A stretch of 64,000 nt of DNA from Heliopora coerulea (GCA_030142905.1 JASJOG010000028.1:1984001-2048000); one strand, 5' to 3'. Positions 11,880-25,020 are shown, counted from the stretch's first letter. Made by a program: numbers and translations. The notes: generated by a model from the sequence alone, not told the origin.

Positions 11880-12270
11880 ATAAACACTGTATACCAGAGG
11901 CTCATTTGACGAGACTCATACTGCTATTGTAGTAAGGTTTGTCGTGAGACTTGTATCCATCGCAGTTTTGAAGTGGTTTTGTTTTGTTTCTGTTACCAGA
12001 CTGCTAGAACAGTTAATGAAAACTGGTTGTAAATGTAACTGGTCTTTACGAGTTTTCGCAAGACTAAAGAAGTTAAGAAATCGCGAAATTAAACACGATT
12101 CAATTCATTTTTTCCCAAAAATCGCGAAATTAAATACTCGCAAAATACGGCTTCCGAATTTTCGCAAAATGAAGTACTCACGAAAATTAGTAAGAACAAG
12201 GTCAGTGAACTCAATTTCCATATCTGTAATGCTAACTGGCCAATAAAAAGTGAAGGCAAGATGGCCGCCC
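11880..12270. other. Non-coding, TCGCGAAATTAAA-rich
   Basis: Short motifs TCGCGAAATTAAA and TTCGCAAAAT recur several times (12060-12190). No gene is seen. Confidence 0.4.
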
Positions 12271-12274
12271 ATGG

Positions 12275-12795
12275 AGGCCAATTTTGGACGTCAGTTTCAG
12301 TCCCCTACTCGGGCTTTTACGTCAATTTTAGTCTCCCACGCGACATTTTATTGTTTTTGAAGAGTTCCCGTTTAAAATACACACAAAACATGTCTTAAAA
12401 GACAGAAATGGGTTTAAGAATTTCAAATATATCTCGACAAAGTCAAACCGAGTTTACAGGATTTTACATTTTCACGAAAATAAATTACCAAAGTGACGAG
12501 AAACCTGATAAAACGGTCTCGAAAAATTACTTTAGGAAACTACTTAGTGCACGTCTTTTTTTACTGTTAGTTTACCATCTTCAGACAATTTAATACACTT
12601 CTTAGGCCACACGGCAATAATGAATCTTTTTGAATACTCGATTATGTAAAATTGGTCTAGTAGTATTTCGTCTGAACACTTTTTCCATGGTTGGGAATGT
12701 TTTCCAAGCCGAACCAAACAAAGATTAAAGTCGTGCAAAGGACTGGAACTGACGTGCAAGGCCGCGAAGAGGGCTGAAACTGACGTCCAAAATTG
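12275..12795. repeat. Inverted repeat pair, arms about 60 bp
   Basis: AGGCCAATTTTGGACGTCAG at 12275 onward is present in reverse complement ending near 12795. The match continues about 60 bp (GTTTCAG, then diverged GGCTTTTACGTCA against GGCCTTGCACGTCA). It is probably a small foldback element. Confidence 0.65.
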
Positions 12796-12799
12796 GCCT

Positions 12800-13803
12800 A
12801 AAGTGAAACTGGTTGTTTTCATAATCTTGGATGCGCGACTTGGCGACTAATCCGTTTCTATGCAAAAGAAGAGCGTAAAACTGAGGCAGAAACTTATAAG
12901 CAGAATGCAAAACCACATGAACTGTATAGCAGGTTAACTACGGTGTTTCAAAGTTCCATTAATTGTTTGGATTACAAATAGCTATTTTCAACCAGTGTCT
13001 CTAATGATAATATCTGAATGCTATTTCCAACGGTCAGGCCATATCGTTGTCGAGCGCAATTTCAAACGGTTCTCTTTATTTCAACTTTGGAATTGGGTAT
13101 CTTAGGCCTAAACTATCATCAACAAGGTTTACAGTCAATAATTGGGGTATCAAAGAAATGGCAACGCTAAACTTCCACGAGAGTTCGATCGGTAACGAAA
13201 ACGTTTTTATTTCTTATTAAACAACTTCTAGTTACAGCGCTCACTTCGTGAACACAGGGTAATTTCTCGTTACTGTTCAAGATATCGAATGCCATGGCGC
13301 GATCTTTTCCATTTTTGTGGCTAGTCACGTATACACTTGTCGTTACTAGACTCCGTCAAGTTTTTTGGAGACACAGCCACCTATTAATAATATGATTGAT
13401 TGATTGAATACAATAAATTGAATGAGAGGTAACACACTGGATAATGTAACTGGCAAATCCAATACAGTTAATTGAATAAGAGGTAGCAAAAATCGAATGT
13501 CCTAATATTTAGGACATCCAGAGTCCCAACCCTTTCCGGCGGCTGCGCTTTAAGAAAATTGACGGAATTTAGGGACTGGAACGTATACACGCGGCTTTCA
13601 GCCAATCATAGTGCACATTTTCGAAATGTTATGTAATTGCCAATATTGTACTCCGCGTCCACTATCCATTGACTAAATATTCAAGAACTTTCACGCGACG
13701 CTGTCGAATGTTACATCGTTCTGGTATCGCTTGCTTTTCTTTACCCTATAAACTGACGTGTAAGTTCGCAAAACGTTTCAAAGTTTCTTTCTAGTTTCGA
13801 TTT
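12800..13803. other. Intergenic DNA between TTK and PTGES2 3' ends
   Basis: No gene is visible. GAATGAGAGGTAACA and GAATAAGAGGTAGCA at 13410-13490 form a short tandem duplication. Confidence 0.4.
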
Positions 13804-16179
13804 TCAGCTGCTCGACCCTAACAGTGCTGCTCCTTGGTGAGTTTCCACAGCGTGCTTCATCCTGTCGAACCATGGCTTAATATTCGTGTGTTGCTTCAAA
13901 TCATTCACCGCATCCAAACATTCTATTCCTCTTAGCACTCCAAACATCGCCTGGATAAAATGAATACAATATATGATAAGTCACTTTTGGCAGATGTTTT
14001 AACCCTTTATCGGATATCAAGGTATAACAAAAACATTTCTTTTGTTACGCGTTCTTGGTGTCCGATATATTGGACACTAGGCCTCAAACGGTTAAGGAAA
14101 TAAAGGTTAAAGAAATACTCCGAAAATCTGAGATTCGTGTTATGAAAAACAAGACGAATATATAGCCGTAATGTTTCGACTTAATTTGAAGTCACTCAAC
14201 ATATTAATAGGCTTTAGGATAACTTTTAAATAAAGTCGAAATATTGTGGTTTTATATTCGTTTTTCGGGATTGGTTTATTGCTTGATGTACTAAACGACA
14301 TGCACACAAAATCAGCAGTAACAATTTCACAAACTTAATAATACGATGAAAGATTTTCTTTGATAAAAGATACCTTCACTTCATTAACTCCTTGCAAGGG
14401 TTCCTTTGTTAAGTTAACATGAAACTTTATGAGTTTACCATTAAAAAATGCACAAGTTTTATCTCTGACGCTAAAATGAAACTAGCAGGGTTTCCTTGGT
14501 CTTTATATAAAAATTTCTTCAGCCTTTTCTGGACTTCAAGAATAGCGAGGAAATTCGCTTAGGTAGTACCAAGAATTACTAATGCCAGTTGGTCTTTCCA
14601 AGTGGAGAAAACTGCCTCGGCACTGAACAGAATGACAAGAATATGCTCATCGAGTGTTAAGGCCTCCCATTTTGTTTCATACGCAGCTAAGAATCTGAAA
14701 AGGTTCTGACTGTAAGGAATAAAATTCCAACATAGTAAGTCTAAAGATTCCTATTTCCAATGCGACTTCTTCGTTAACGAAAAGGTCTCAGCGTTCTCAT
14801 CAGGCACACGATTTTTTTTTCTCTGGGAAGAGAAATCGTTTCAACGTTCTGATTGGCTAACGGTTTTCCCGGCAAAATATCGTCTTCGTTTGAGTTGCAG
14901 GTTTTCGCTTTTTGTTTACTGCATTAGTTTTGAAGAAAATAAGGGAAATATCATTAGATAGTACTCATTGCGAAAACTCTGGCAAGAACTAGAAGGTAGG
15001 AGAGGTGTGTATAACCTAAACAACGTGCACCTTTTGCCATAGTGAAGCGTATTAAATGACGATATTGTTCTACAAACTAGGTTCCCTATTCACCAAAAAA
15101 ATTAGTCGTCAAGTATAATTAAGAGGCTACTAAAAACAAGGTTGGGATCGGCTAACTTGAGGCACAGGTATATTTCTTGGTCTTAGGATTGAGAATATTA
15201 CTGAATACACAGAAAAATTACCAAGTCAGCCAGGTTTGGTTGTTTTCCTCCCATAAACTTTTTCTTCCCCAGCGCTTTAGTAAACTTTTTCGCCTCATCA
15301 TACATGGACTCCCGTACATTATCTTTCAGTCTGTATCTAAAAAGAAATAGCAAAACAACATGAGCGAAACATGCAATTCTCAAGCAACAGCCGAACGGTT
15401 TAAATACTTACTTTTTCTTCATCTTTTTGCCAACGTAGTACATTACAACGGCTCCAACATATTTTGCAAGGAATTTTTGTGAGGCGGTGAATTCCCTGAC
15501 GTCCGAAAAGTAATCCGAGGCTTCAACAGCTTCTTTCCACGTTCTGTAGATATTGGGTGATAAAGTGTGTATAAATGTATCATCCACCCACCTTCGCCAC
15601 TTTCTTTCTTTTCTAAGAACAGAACAACATATTTTTAGGAAAAGCAGTAGCAGAATAAGTGGGGGCTGCATGAATTATTTCAAGAAAAAGGATAAGGCTT
15701 ACGATTAGAGAAATAACAAAAATAAATGTTAGAACAAAAGAATGAAAGTTTAGTAGTTGAGCTCAGACTGAAATTTTCATCACCTAATGACTTAATAATT
15801 TACAAATATTTTTTTTATCAGCCCAGGGTGACATTTCAGCTAAAGTTGACTTTTACCTGGGTTGAAATATTCCAAGTATGCATCCCCTTCGAGTAAGAAT
15901 AAGAACCATACCATACAAATGACACAAAAGTATCTGCTTAAAGAATAATAGGCATAATGATGCAAATGCATATGCCACACAAGCTTTATCACTATATTCT
16001 AGAAAAATTTCTGTGCCAGACAATGAGTATCTCAAAAGCAGTGAGAAGGCTAGCCTTGATTCTTCATCAAGGCATAAGAATTCTTCTCCAAGTGACAGAG
16101 CCTTAGTGGCATTTGTACTCACCGTAATTAACATCATAGCAACATATAAACTTTGAAATAAAATGGCAAGTATATGTAA

Positions 16180-16223
<44 letters not shown>

Positions 16224-19200
16224 GTGTGCATGGTATTATACTTTAAATATATGGATAGGATCATATATTGTATAATTATATAATATTTAAAAAAACAAGC
16301 AGGATTGTTTCATCAGATTTAAAAAAAAAGAGGCAAAAGCCAAGTGGTTTAGATCCGATAAAGCACGTGCAGTGGGTCTTAAATGACGTCAAAAACAAAC
16401 ACCTTAAAATACTAATTTATGAAGATAGTTTGAAAATTGGTTTCTAAGTGGCAAAAATTTGAAGAGAAATGCAAGTATATAACACATTTGAAGACATGAA
16501 ACCAATATGATTTTCCATTGTATTTTCCTCATATTTTTAATGAGTTTTTGAGAGATATATGTATGCATATGGATATGCAGGGTCAGGCAATTAGACTTTT
16601 TTGGACTGTTAACCTTTAACGCCTATCACTGAAACCAGCCATTAAATTAACACCCTCTGTCAGATATATTAAAAAGTTTAAATGGTCGAGTTCCAAGTTT
16701 TCAATCAATAATTAACTAATCCTGATGCACAGGGCCTGCTCATCCGATTTTTTAAATTATGACATCCCATATTCAAAAAAAGCTTGGGCAGAATGAGATG
16801 TGCCCTACTATGAGGTTGACAATAAATAAATGGAGAGGTGAAACTAAACATTAAGTCTTAATTATTTTGTAAGATACAAAAATCTCTGTTCTCAATTTTT
16901 AAGCATTCTGAAATTTCTGTTAGTGTACTCAGATAATTTACACTAGATACTAGACACTAGGCAGTTTTTTCAGGGCAACATATCATATGTTTTCCTTTTT
17001 CATTCCAGTCCTAGTCATCTGGTTCCAGTTCTTTCTCGAGTAAGTGTCCTATGGTTGGAATTTCACTCATTGATTTCCTAGCATGAAGGCTGTGACCACT
17101 TAAATGTTTTGGCCCAGATGCAGACCAAAAGTTAATTGCAGGGACTGGATCGTAGTGACAGATGTCTTTTGTGTTGTGTTTTACTCTGAGGAGATGCTGT
17201 ATGTTCTCCTCACTCAACAGAGATCTTTGCTTTGTTACAGCAAGGTCAACTGATGCGTGGCCTCTTTCTGTGGCTGCTTGAGAAATTATATTTGGTGGAT
17301 TGCCTACAAGAAGTTGGGATAGTATACTCAAACTTAGATTAATTTTCCTCAAGGTTTTTGAGATTGATTTCTTTAAGTTGTGAATTGAAGCTTTTAATTG
17401 AGGCCATTCATCTCTAGCATTCATTCCTTCCTCAACCATCATATAACCATAGTGTACACATCTTTCGGATAATTGTTCAATCTGATGATTGCCTTATGTA
17501 GCTAGTGAAGGAATGTTGTCAGGAAAATTTTCCACATTAAAAACTGCGAATGTCTAATATTTCATACATGATACATATAAGTGAATACATTATGTTAAAT
17601 TAGTTCAGTAATTTTAGCCATTAAACTTGAATGTCACGTAATAACGTCAGTCGTTAAAACACCAACTCTTGGCATTATTTAACGGCTTATTTGGGTGACC
17701 CTGATATGAGTAAAGAAATAGACATGTTTGCATATATACATAATACAGGTATACACATAGTTACAGTGTCACACTGTTTGTGAGAATATTATTTGATTAT
17801 TATAAGTGCTCCATTAAACCCTCTTTGACTTTTAATCACCTCTGTTTACACTACACTGTGCATCAAGCCCAACTCTCTGTTAATAGTCCCTTTGAATTAG
17901 ATTATCAAACTACCACAGGTGTCAGACAAAACAAAAGACTACAAAACTCTTAGAGGATATTCCATTTACAAGATCCTATCTATAAGACAGTTAAATTGGT
18001 GTCAGTTATCAAGATTTTTCTGGTAAATCAATAAAATATAAACTTTAACTTTATAACTTTAACTTTATTCATTTATATTGTGCAAATATCAACTAAAAGT
18101 TTTCAAATGTGCATCAATAAATATAACAAGCCCCCCCTTCCTGCTCTGTGTTTAGTCCCTTCTCCAATAAGCCCCTGCTTAAAGGCCTGAAATTAAAGAA
18201 GTATGGCACCTTGAAGACTTATTAGAACACTTACAGTTATGTTAAATGAAATACTGAGGGAGAAAGCAATGACACATTTGCATTTTGTTATAGATTTAAC
18301 TACTAGTACAAAAACCATGGTCAGCCTATTTCTCTTTCTCATTCAAACTTACTTTATCTCTTCTTGTTCTTTTTCATTAAAAGTACTTTCCTTGAACATA
18401 ATGGCATAGGTGTTCATTCGCTCTGTTACCTTTTTCCCACTAGAATCTTCAGTTGTAATTGGTGGGTAGTACTTCATCAACTGTTCCAGGCTGTCTTGTT
18501 TCAGAAGGTAAGACCTCAACAAACTTATGATCAATGATGAGTCATTCAACTGCAATTAAAGGAATTCATTCAAACAGAAATTAGGAAATTTATCAAGCAA
18601 AAATTAAGGTAATTCACATTTACATTTAGAGGAAATTCTGGGCCCAGTACAAGTTATGAAAAGGTTTTCTCAGGGCCAAAAACCACACTTATCAAACTTA
18701 AAAAAAGTTTACTGAAACATTTTTTTGTTGTTCTCTTGAGCAATGGTGATTTTATCTTAATCAGTAAGGGAAAAACTTGATTGGCGATTCTATATTACAG
18801 GTTAAATTTTTTTCTTCCTAATCAGTGCCATTGATTGTATAATATATTGTAACCTGTTTCATGTACTTTACATATTTTTCATTTCTTTTCTATTTTATAT
18901 TATCTTAATATTTTCATCAGTACAATTAACCCTTACAAGGGAAAAGGGTCAACCACATAACAGATTTAACAGCACAAAATTGTGGCACAGTAATTTAAAG
19001 TGATTACATAACATAACTTTCAAGCATTTCAATTTAGCATTATGATATCATATAATTATTACACATCAGGTTAACTTTCACATGTCTGGGAACTTATAAT
19101 AAAAAATAGTGGAATCTAATATTCAGATGTGGTAGTTAGATTTTAGTGATGAGTACATGTGGTAAAATGCAAAAGGTGTAACAACGTAATTTAACAAAAA

Positions 19201-19922
19201 TGTCTTGGGCCATAATCAGCAGCATTCACAAAGCAAAGAGCTTTTTTTATGAGCAACCTTATCCTCAACTAACAATGTGTGAAAGTGATAGAAGGATGAG
19301 TACTTTGAGGTTGCCTGAAAGAATGCTAAACACGAAAAGGGGGTGACAATACGTTTAAAGCTAACGAAAGAGCACGTTATTACGTAATACTTCAATGCCT
19401 CCTAATTAAATTCACTCTGGTGGGCTTCATTAAAAAATGACGTCCCTAAGTTATATTTTTCTCAAAACATTATTTCTCTCTGTTGACGCTCACCTGAATG
19501 CCCCGTATGATCACAACTGGCACCTTTCTGTATTCTGAAAATTTCAGTTCTTTCTTGAACAAAGGATCAACCTCAACAATGGTGTAATTCATTCCATAAT
19601 AATCAAGAAATGCACGCACTTTGTTGCAATATGGACAGCTTGCAAACTGATATAACGTTATGTTATCTTCTTTATCCTGAGTTTCTGAAAATAACAGTTC
19701 CTCGCAAGCTGCTTCTTTCCACATTTGTGAAAATGAATGAGAGCCCCAAGTCCACGTACCCAAGGTGACACCAGCAAAAGCGAGGCTTCCCAAATAGTAC
19801 CTCAAATATCCACCTTTATTTGTGCTTCTTATGCTAAACAGTCTCGTCCAGTGTCTCTTAGCATCTTCGAATAACACTTTAGATTGTCTGAGGGTAAATC
19901 GGCTACCCAGAAACCTCCACAT
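13804..19922 (-). CDS. PTGES2: Prostaglandin E synthase 2 (complete, 5 exons)
   Basis: Coding exons in transcript order: 19494-19922, 18353-18549, 15412-15612, 15222-15336, 13804-13950. They total 1089 nt, 362 residues; all introns are GT-AG and phases 0, 2, 2, 0 agree. Human PTGES2 has 377 residues. The N-terminus has a basic segment and a membrane-type helix (YYLGSLAFAGVTLGTW), as in the membrane-bound precursor. Next comes a thioredoxin/GST-N fold with the CPYC redox motif, known in the family to bind glutathione and heme, and the following FSEYRKVPVV strand. Exon 2 begins LNDSSLIISLL, matching the GST-N/C linker. Exons 3 and 4 carry WVDDTFIHTLSPNIYRT, RLKDNVRE and KFMGGKQPNLADL of the GST-C domain. 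Exon 5 holds GVLRGIECLDAVNDLKQH and the stop. The family isomerises PGH2 to PGE2 or degrades it, depending on heme. The start is the first in-frame ATG. Intron 3 is only 75 bp. Confidence 0.95.
15745..15895. repeat. MITE relative with TTTCAG..CTGAAAT units
   Basis: Short inverted motifs (CTCAGACTGAAATTTTCATC, ACATTTCAGCTAAAG, GGTTGAAATATTCC) and CATCCCC near the right end resemble the element at 5018-5373. It lies in PTGES2 intron 2. Confidence 0.4.
16181..16220. repeat. (TA)n microsatellite
   Basis: About 40 bp of uninterrupted TA dinucleotides lie in PTGES2 intron 2. Confidence 0.95.
16331..16540. repeat. Dispersed repeat, copy 1 (CCGATAAAGCACG family)
   Basis: It shares GTTTAGATCCGATAAAGCAC, the TTAAATG step, a GAAGAAAGTTTG-like segment and a 3' CTCAT..TTTAATGA region with 41880-42130 in the same order. 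It is non-coding. Confidence 0.55.
17011..17442 (-). pseudogene. hAT-like transposase C-terminal fragment in PTGES2 intron 2
   Basis: A 143-codon open frame encodes ATERGHASVDLAVTKQRS, then LLSEENIQHLLRVKHN and YDPVPAINFW. This order (a serine/threonine-glutamate-arginine start, a K-x-R-S helix, then a leucine-rich helix and D-P-x-P-A) is what hAT C-terminal dimerisation regions show in ZNF862-like proteins. The rest of a transposase (BED finger, DDE core) is not found around it, so it appears to be a truncated relic. It lies in the PTGES2 intron on the same strand as the gene. The identification rests on motif recall; a profile search against the hAT dimerisation family would decide it. Confidence 0.45.
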
Positions 19923-20395
19923 TACTAAAACTATGCCTCCTCCAACTCCCTCAGGAACAGGACACTGTTGACAGTTTCAAGATCTTTGTTTTCGTGAGCC
20001 CACAATTTCTTCAATGAACAGTCAGCGGCTAGTCGAAGAAGAGCATGCCCATCGAAATCATAAGAAAAGCATAAAAGATGATTAACAAAATAACCGTGGA
20101 TATAAGTACCGTACATTATAGATCATTCAAAACCATTCCTTGTACATAAATAATGAACATCAGATTGCATGATAAGTTACTAGAAAATCATGAATATCTT
20201 TGAGATTATTCAATGAAGTCACCGGTAACGTTTGTTAATTCCAAGGAACTAAGTTTATTTATTTTATTTTGTTTTATTTCATTTTATTTTATTTACTTTG
20301 CCGTAATTAATGGCTGAACAACTACTGCGGTCCTAAACGTAAAGATGCAAACTTACACTAAATACGTTATTTCTACTAAACAGTATACATACATA
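19923..20395. promoter_or_regulatory. PTGES2 upstream region
   Basis: Region 5' of the PTGES2 start, up to the pogo-like element. It presumably contains the promoter and 5' UTR; no TATA box or defined element could be assigned. TTTATTTTATTTTGTTTTAT-type repeats lie at 20253-20300. Confidence 0.3.
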
Positions 20396-20927
20396 CAGTG
20401 AAACCTCGGTTCTCGAACGACTCAGTAGTCGAACAACTCGGTATTCGACCAAAAAATTCGAGTTCAAAATGCCTCTGAAGTCGAACAAATTTTCGGAGTT
20501 CGAACGCACGAGTCGAGCCGACGCGAACCGAACACACGCGAACGGCTGGCCGAGTCTACCCGAGCAGGATCAGTTTGAATCGACCCGCCATGGAAGAAAG
20601 GCTCACGTCTTGTATTGTGCAAATTTTTCGCTTTGTTCGTGTTTATTCTCGCTTTGTTCTCTACACTACGGTTACTTTGGCCCTTAGTCATGGGTCCAAA
20701 GAGAGGCAGCAGTAACACTACTAAGGACAGTTACCCAGTCATTTTATGGAGGAGGACTCCCCTTCAAAGGAATAACCCTTATGTAAATAGGCATTTATCT
20801 GGTGCTTAGGAACGGATTAATCTAGTTTACATTATTTCTTATGGGAAATATAGTTTCGGTTCTCGAACAAATCGGTTTCCGAACAGAATTATGGAACGAA
20901 TTATGTTCGAAAACCGAGGTTTCACTG
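20396..20927. mobile_element. pogo/Tigger-like non-autonomous element, TA target site
   Basis: The termini are CAGTGAAACCTCGGTTCTCG and, in reverse complement, CAGTGAAACCTCGGTTTTCG. TA flanks both sides (20394-20395, 20928-20929). Total length is 532 bp. The interior is rich in TCGAAC motifs and keeps an ATG at 20690 reading MGPKRGSSNTTKDS, which looks like the start of a CENP-B/jerky-type transposase before the frame ends. Ends and TSD fit the Tc1/mariner-pogo group; it is an internally deleted copy. Confidence 0.8.
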
Positions 20928-20929
20928 TA

Positions 20930-23267
20930 CATGATTGTGACTATACAATACTCAAGGTTACGACTAAATGGTACAGAAGATTGAGATTTAACATACTAAT
21001 AGTTTAGTCAGGTTACGAGCCATATTACATTTGGGACAAACGGTTTTCCAAATACGTGGGTCATCTAAGTAGCGTAGCCAAGATAAAATAAATGGGGGGT
21101 CGGGGAATCCTTGTTGGTCAAAGATGCTCTAACGTTGTGAGATCTGGGAAAATTCTTCCCATTAAACTCCAATTTTTTGCAAGCCTTTCTCCTAGGAGCT
21201 TTATAACCTTTCCGCAGCATTCTGCAAGGACTCCTAGATTTTTTTCTCTGTCATATTTGGGTGAATCTAGTTGACCACAGTTTTGAAAATTGGGAAATCC
21301 ATACGTTCCCATTTTCTGGTGGCCTTGCCATGATAACATAACAACATGCACAGTTTTAGGTAACTTAGTTCAATAACAAGGTGTTATTTGCATATGAAAC
21401 GAATAATATCAGGCCAGCAACTTATTAGCAGCAGGCCCGACGGAAGCTCAATTTGAATGATCCGGCCATGACTACGGGTTTCCATTTAGCGGTATGACGC
21501 CAGGAATTGGACAGTAAGAGAAAACCCTGGTGTCAAGATAAATATCATTGGTGCCTGCGCACTTCAAACTAATGTTGGAAATAAAATTACTGAATAGAAC
21601 TTTTTTTTAGCTTCTTGTTCAGTTTCATTTGTTTTCATATTCAGTGATGCCACCATAAGAAGAGTGTTTTCTCCGGATTTCTGATAAGACGCATTCTGTG
21701 GGAAGTCTTTGGGCTTGTCGGCATGAAGAGTGGTCAGGCTCTTGCCAGGACCAGCCAGACCGCTTCCGCCGGCCATTAGCAGTATCACGCAAATGCTACA
21801 TTGTGATTGGTTACGCTACTCAACATCTTTGAAAACTTAAAAAAAAAATAATAAATAAATAAATTAGTTTCTTTGTGAAGACAGTTGACTTGGGCCACAA
21901 ACTCTACCCGGAAAGAAAATCCCAGTTCTGTCAATCATTCAGGTGTGCTTAAATCAGCATATCATAATATGATCATTTATACAAATAAAATCACATTATA
22001 TACGACGCGAGCTGATCCATAAACGTGGGTGAGAAACATTGCCTTTCGTTAGACTGACCGGGTTTACGCAAGTCGTGAAATCATTATTTTTCTGCTGTTT
22101 ACACCAGCGTTTTTGCGCCTTATGCGGGACGAATCTTACGTAAGGTATGACTTCTTTCTCTCGTATTAACGGCCGTAATTTTACTATCAACAAGCTGGGT
22201 TTGCTGGAATCACAAGGACTTTTCAATGACTTTGGCACTATATGTAAAATCTTATACATTCGGTTTTAGGGCGTTCGTCCTCCAAGCCGTTTTCTGTTTG
22301 AATCAACCGTTATACAAAACTATCATGAAAACTTCGGTGCTCGTCTTTAAAGCTCTTGATAAACGTGCACTGTCTTGCACCGGACGCCCACTGATATAGA
22401 AGCGCCGTGATTTATACGAATATGAAACCAGGTCACGTCTTGAGTTACTCAAGGCTTGGTCGCGTCATCTTTGCTTTGTTTACACGAGCGTTGCAAAGTC
22501 TTCAGTCAGACGCGTCTTATTTCTCTCGCATAAATGGTTCTAACATTCGAATCCGAAGGAAATACTAATTCATTGGCTTGACTTTTTGGCGTGTAAATGA
22601 CTCTGTCTAGACTAATCATAGAAATAGTCATAATAATTATGATGTCATATTATTTATTCTGCAAATTTTATATGCTGTTGCCATTTTGGATTTTTTTATC
22701 GTGTGTGTTTGCCAGTCGCATAGCCGGAAATTTGAAAGTGGAACAGAGCGAATTTTTTTGAGACAAACGTACCGACTAGATATTAATGTTGCACTGGCAA
22801 ATGAAATTAAGCAAAAATCAACCAGAGCATTTCCTTGATGGTAAAAGTAAAACTGTTAGAGCCGTTTTGACAAAATAACGAATAATTTTTACACAGCCAG
22901 TGATGGCTGATATTAAATTTCCAAAACGATCTTACGTAAAAGTGCGCCCGCTTCACGTGAGGTATGATGCATAGCAACATATTTCTTCATAGTTCAGCCA
23001 TCATCAGTATCACAACCGCTTTGTCTTGGAAGGCTGACAAGATATTTTGGCACTCACGTATCATCTCATGTTCGTCCGTTAAAAAAGGACTCCTCGCAAA
23101 CATTTTACTTACATAAGGTTTTTATTTTGATATTTCAAACACAAACTGAATCCACATCAGACAAGCTTAATGCACCGACAACTGCTGAAGGTGTATCGAC
23201 GAGTCTATGTCTGAACGAAAAATGGGGTGGCAAATGGCCCTGACCCTCTCTTGCCTACGCTATTGGT
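20930..23267. other. Intergenic DNA, no gene recognised
   Basis: No open frame in this 2.3 kb matches a known protein or continues by splicing. There are short A- and T-runs and a possible repeat around 21420-21800, with no clear boundaries. Confidence 0.4.
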
Positions 23268-23930
23268 GTCTGCCAAGTGCCATGTTTCGCTAATATGGAC
23301 TTATGATTCGTGAGATCACTGATTTGGAAATTCAGTCAATAACATAACGCTTGGGACAATAGAACGGATAATACAACGAAACTAGGTAACATAACACGAC
23401 CACTGTTGTCACTGGCTTCCCCAGTTCATTTACCCAGTTGATGTTTTTCACAAATCTGTTACTCTGAAGTATTTTTATTTCGTGAATGTTAAATTTGGAC
23501 AATTTAGAGCCTATAATATTTCAAACTGGCCTTTTCCTCTTCACTGACGATGGGTCTAAAAGGTCTGCTTCCTTTGAAATAATATGAAAACCCACACACT
23601 GTCCAACTCATGTCGAGCTAATGTTTGTGTCGTCTTTATGTTTGACTGAAGTTGTCTATAAAGATGAGTTAAAGCTGTCATATACAAAAATCTCGTACAC
23701 ATAAATGATCAAAATGCACATAAGACGTAAGATCCGACATTGATCAACTGATTTTTCAATTGACTGTCCGTGGAGTTGAATTACCGACCGGTTTTTTTCC
23801 TACGTGTTGCTTTGCACGCATGAAGGTACTTTATAGACAGAGACTGTTTTTGCGACGTGTTTTTCAGTGAAACTGACAGAGAATCAGATCTTTGTTTGAC
23901 TTGCATTATTTACTTTTCATTGGACATGCT
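23268..23930. repeat. Diverged direct duplication, copy 1
   Basis: It aligns by eye with 26862-28060: CTGCCAAGTGCCATGTTTCG, GATTTGGAAATTCAGT, a CCCCAGTTCATTT block, TTCAAACTGGCC, CACTGTCCAACTCATGTCG and GCATGAAGGTAC..ACAGAG. Divergence is roughly 30%, and copy 2 has about 550 bp extra. On the minus strand both copies translate a similar short peptide (W-x-NELG-x-PV-x-T), but copy 1 has a stop where copy 2 has CGA in a nearby block. Confidence 0.55.
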
Positions 23931-24373
23931 TTCCGGAGGTCTTCCTCTTGTCAAGTAAAAAGGTCTGACGTTAGGTAAAGCCAAATCAGTAAGTAGCAAA
24001 AAGGCAACAATTGATTAATTAGCTCTACACAAGTTGGTAAAAAGTGTGGGTTTTAACATTAATTAAAAAAACTCATTAATAATTCACGAAGAAAACACAA
24101 TAGATTTTGGCTTCTAATTAGTATTCTTTAAATCTCATAGAGAATACTAATTAGAATTGTGAACTTTCCTTAAATGTATTCGTATTTTAAGAAAGATACA
24201 ACACAGTTCGTGTCCGATCTGTACGCAATTAACTAAGGTACGCCTTGTGAATCGCATACATATCGGCCGCTCATATTGTATCTATTACTTTAAATGCAGC
24301 GCTGATTTTCGTCACAACTTTTAGACCCATCGTCAGTGAACATGAAGAGGTCATTTTGAAACAGTAAAGGAGA

Positions 24374-24492
24374 TTAACCCTTTATTGGACTAGTTTTGAG
24401 GAGGTCTCTCCTTGACTGTTAAAATCATTTGTCGTTAGCCAGAGTCAAATCAACAAGTTTCAAAATGGCAACAGTGCCCATTAAAGGGTTAA
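24374..24492. mobile_element. Short MITE, GTTAGCCAGAGTAAAA family
   Basis: Ends TTAACCCTTTATTGG and CATTAAAGGGTTAA are inverted. The inner CGTTAGCCAGAGTC matches the family. Confidence 0.65.
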
Positions 24493-24809
24493 CTTTTTAC
24501 CTAATGGTGTGAGATGAATACCTTGCATTAAATGCACACGACTAAAAAGATTGTTGTTCGAAAGAGTTAATAATGCCAAATACATTGACACGTTTAGTGC
24601 AAGGAGTCCCAAAACTCAAGGCGCTTTACATTTTCTCTGATTGACTGGACAGCCTGTACTTCTGGACTTGGACACTTGGTATTAATGGACTTATCTTGAA
24701 GATAAGGAAACTTGACGTTATTGACGTACCCTGTACATCTAGCTTATGCAACAATGTTTTTTTAAAGGTGGTCATTACCCTGTATGCCCGGCTTATGCGA
24801 CAATCTGTT

Positions 24810-24909
24810 TTAACTCTTTCGAGGCGGGAGCTCCCTAGTTGATGAGTAAAATCATCTGGCGTTAGCCAGAGCAAATAATAGAGATCTTGTGCCGTTGGGA
24901 AAGAGTTGA
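24810..24909. mobile_element. Short MITE, GTTAGCCAGAGTAAAA family
   Basis: TTAACTCTTTCGAGGCGGGA to GTTGGGAAAGAGTTGA, about 100 bp. It is a near twin of the next copy, 11 bp downstream. Confidence 0.75.
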
Positions 24910-24920
24910 CCAACCTAGTT

Positions 24921-25020
24921 ATAATCCTTTCGAGGCCGGAGCTCCCCGGTTGACGAGTAAAATGTCCGGCGTTAGCTAGAGTAAAATTATAGAAGTCTTA
25001 CGCCGCCGGGAAAGAGTTAA
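24921..25020. mobile_element. Short MITE, GTTAGCCAGAGTAAAA family
   Basis: ATAATCCTTTCGAGGCCGGA to GCCGGGAAAGAGTTAA. It has the same orientation as, and about 80% identity with, the copy at 24810. Confidence 0.75.

Noticed and set aside
21564..21788. 74-codon minus-strand frame
   Set aside because: No recognisable family; probably part of an unbounded repeat.
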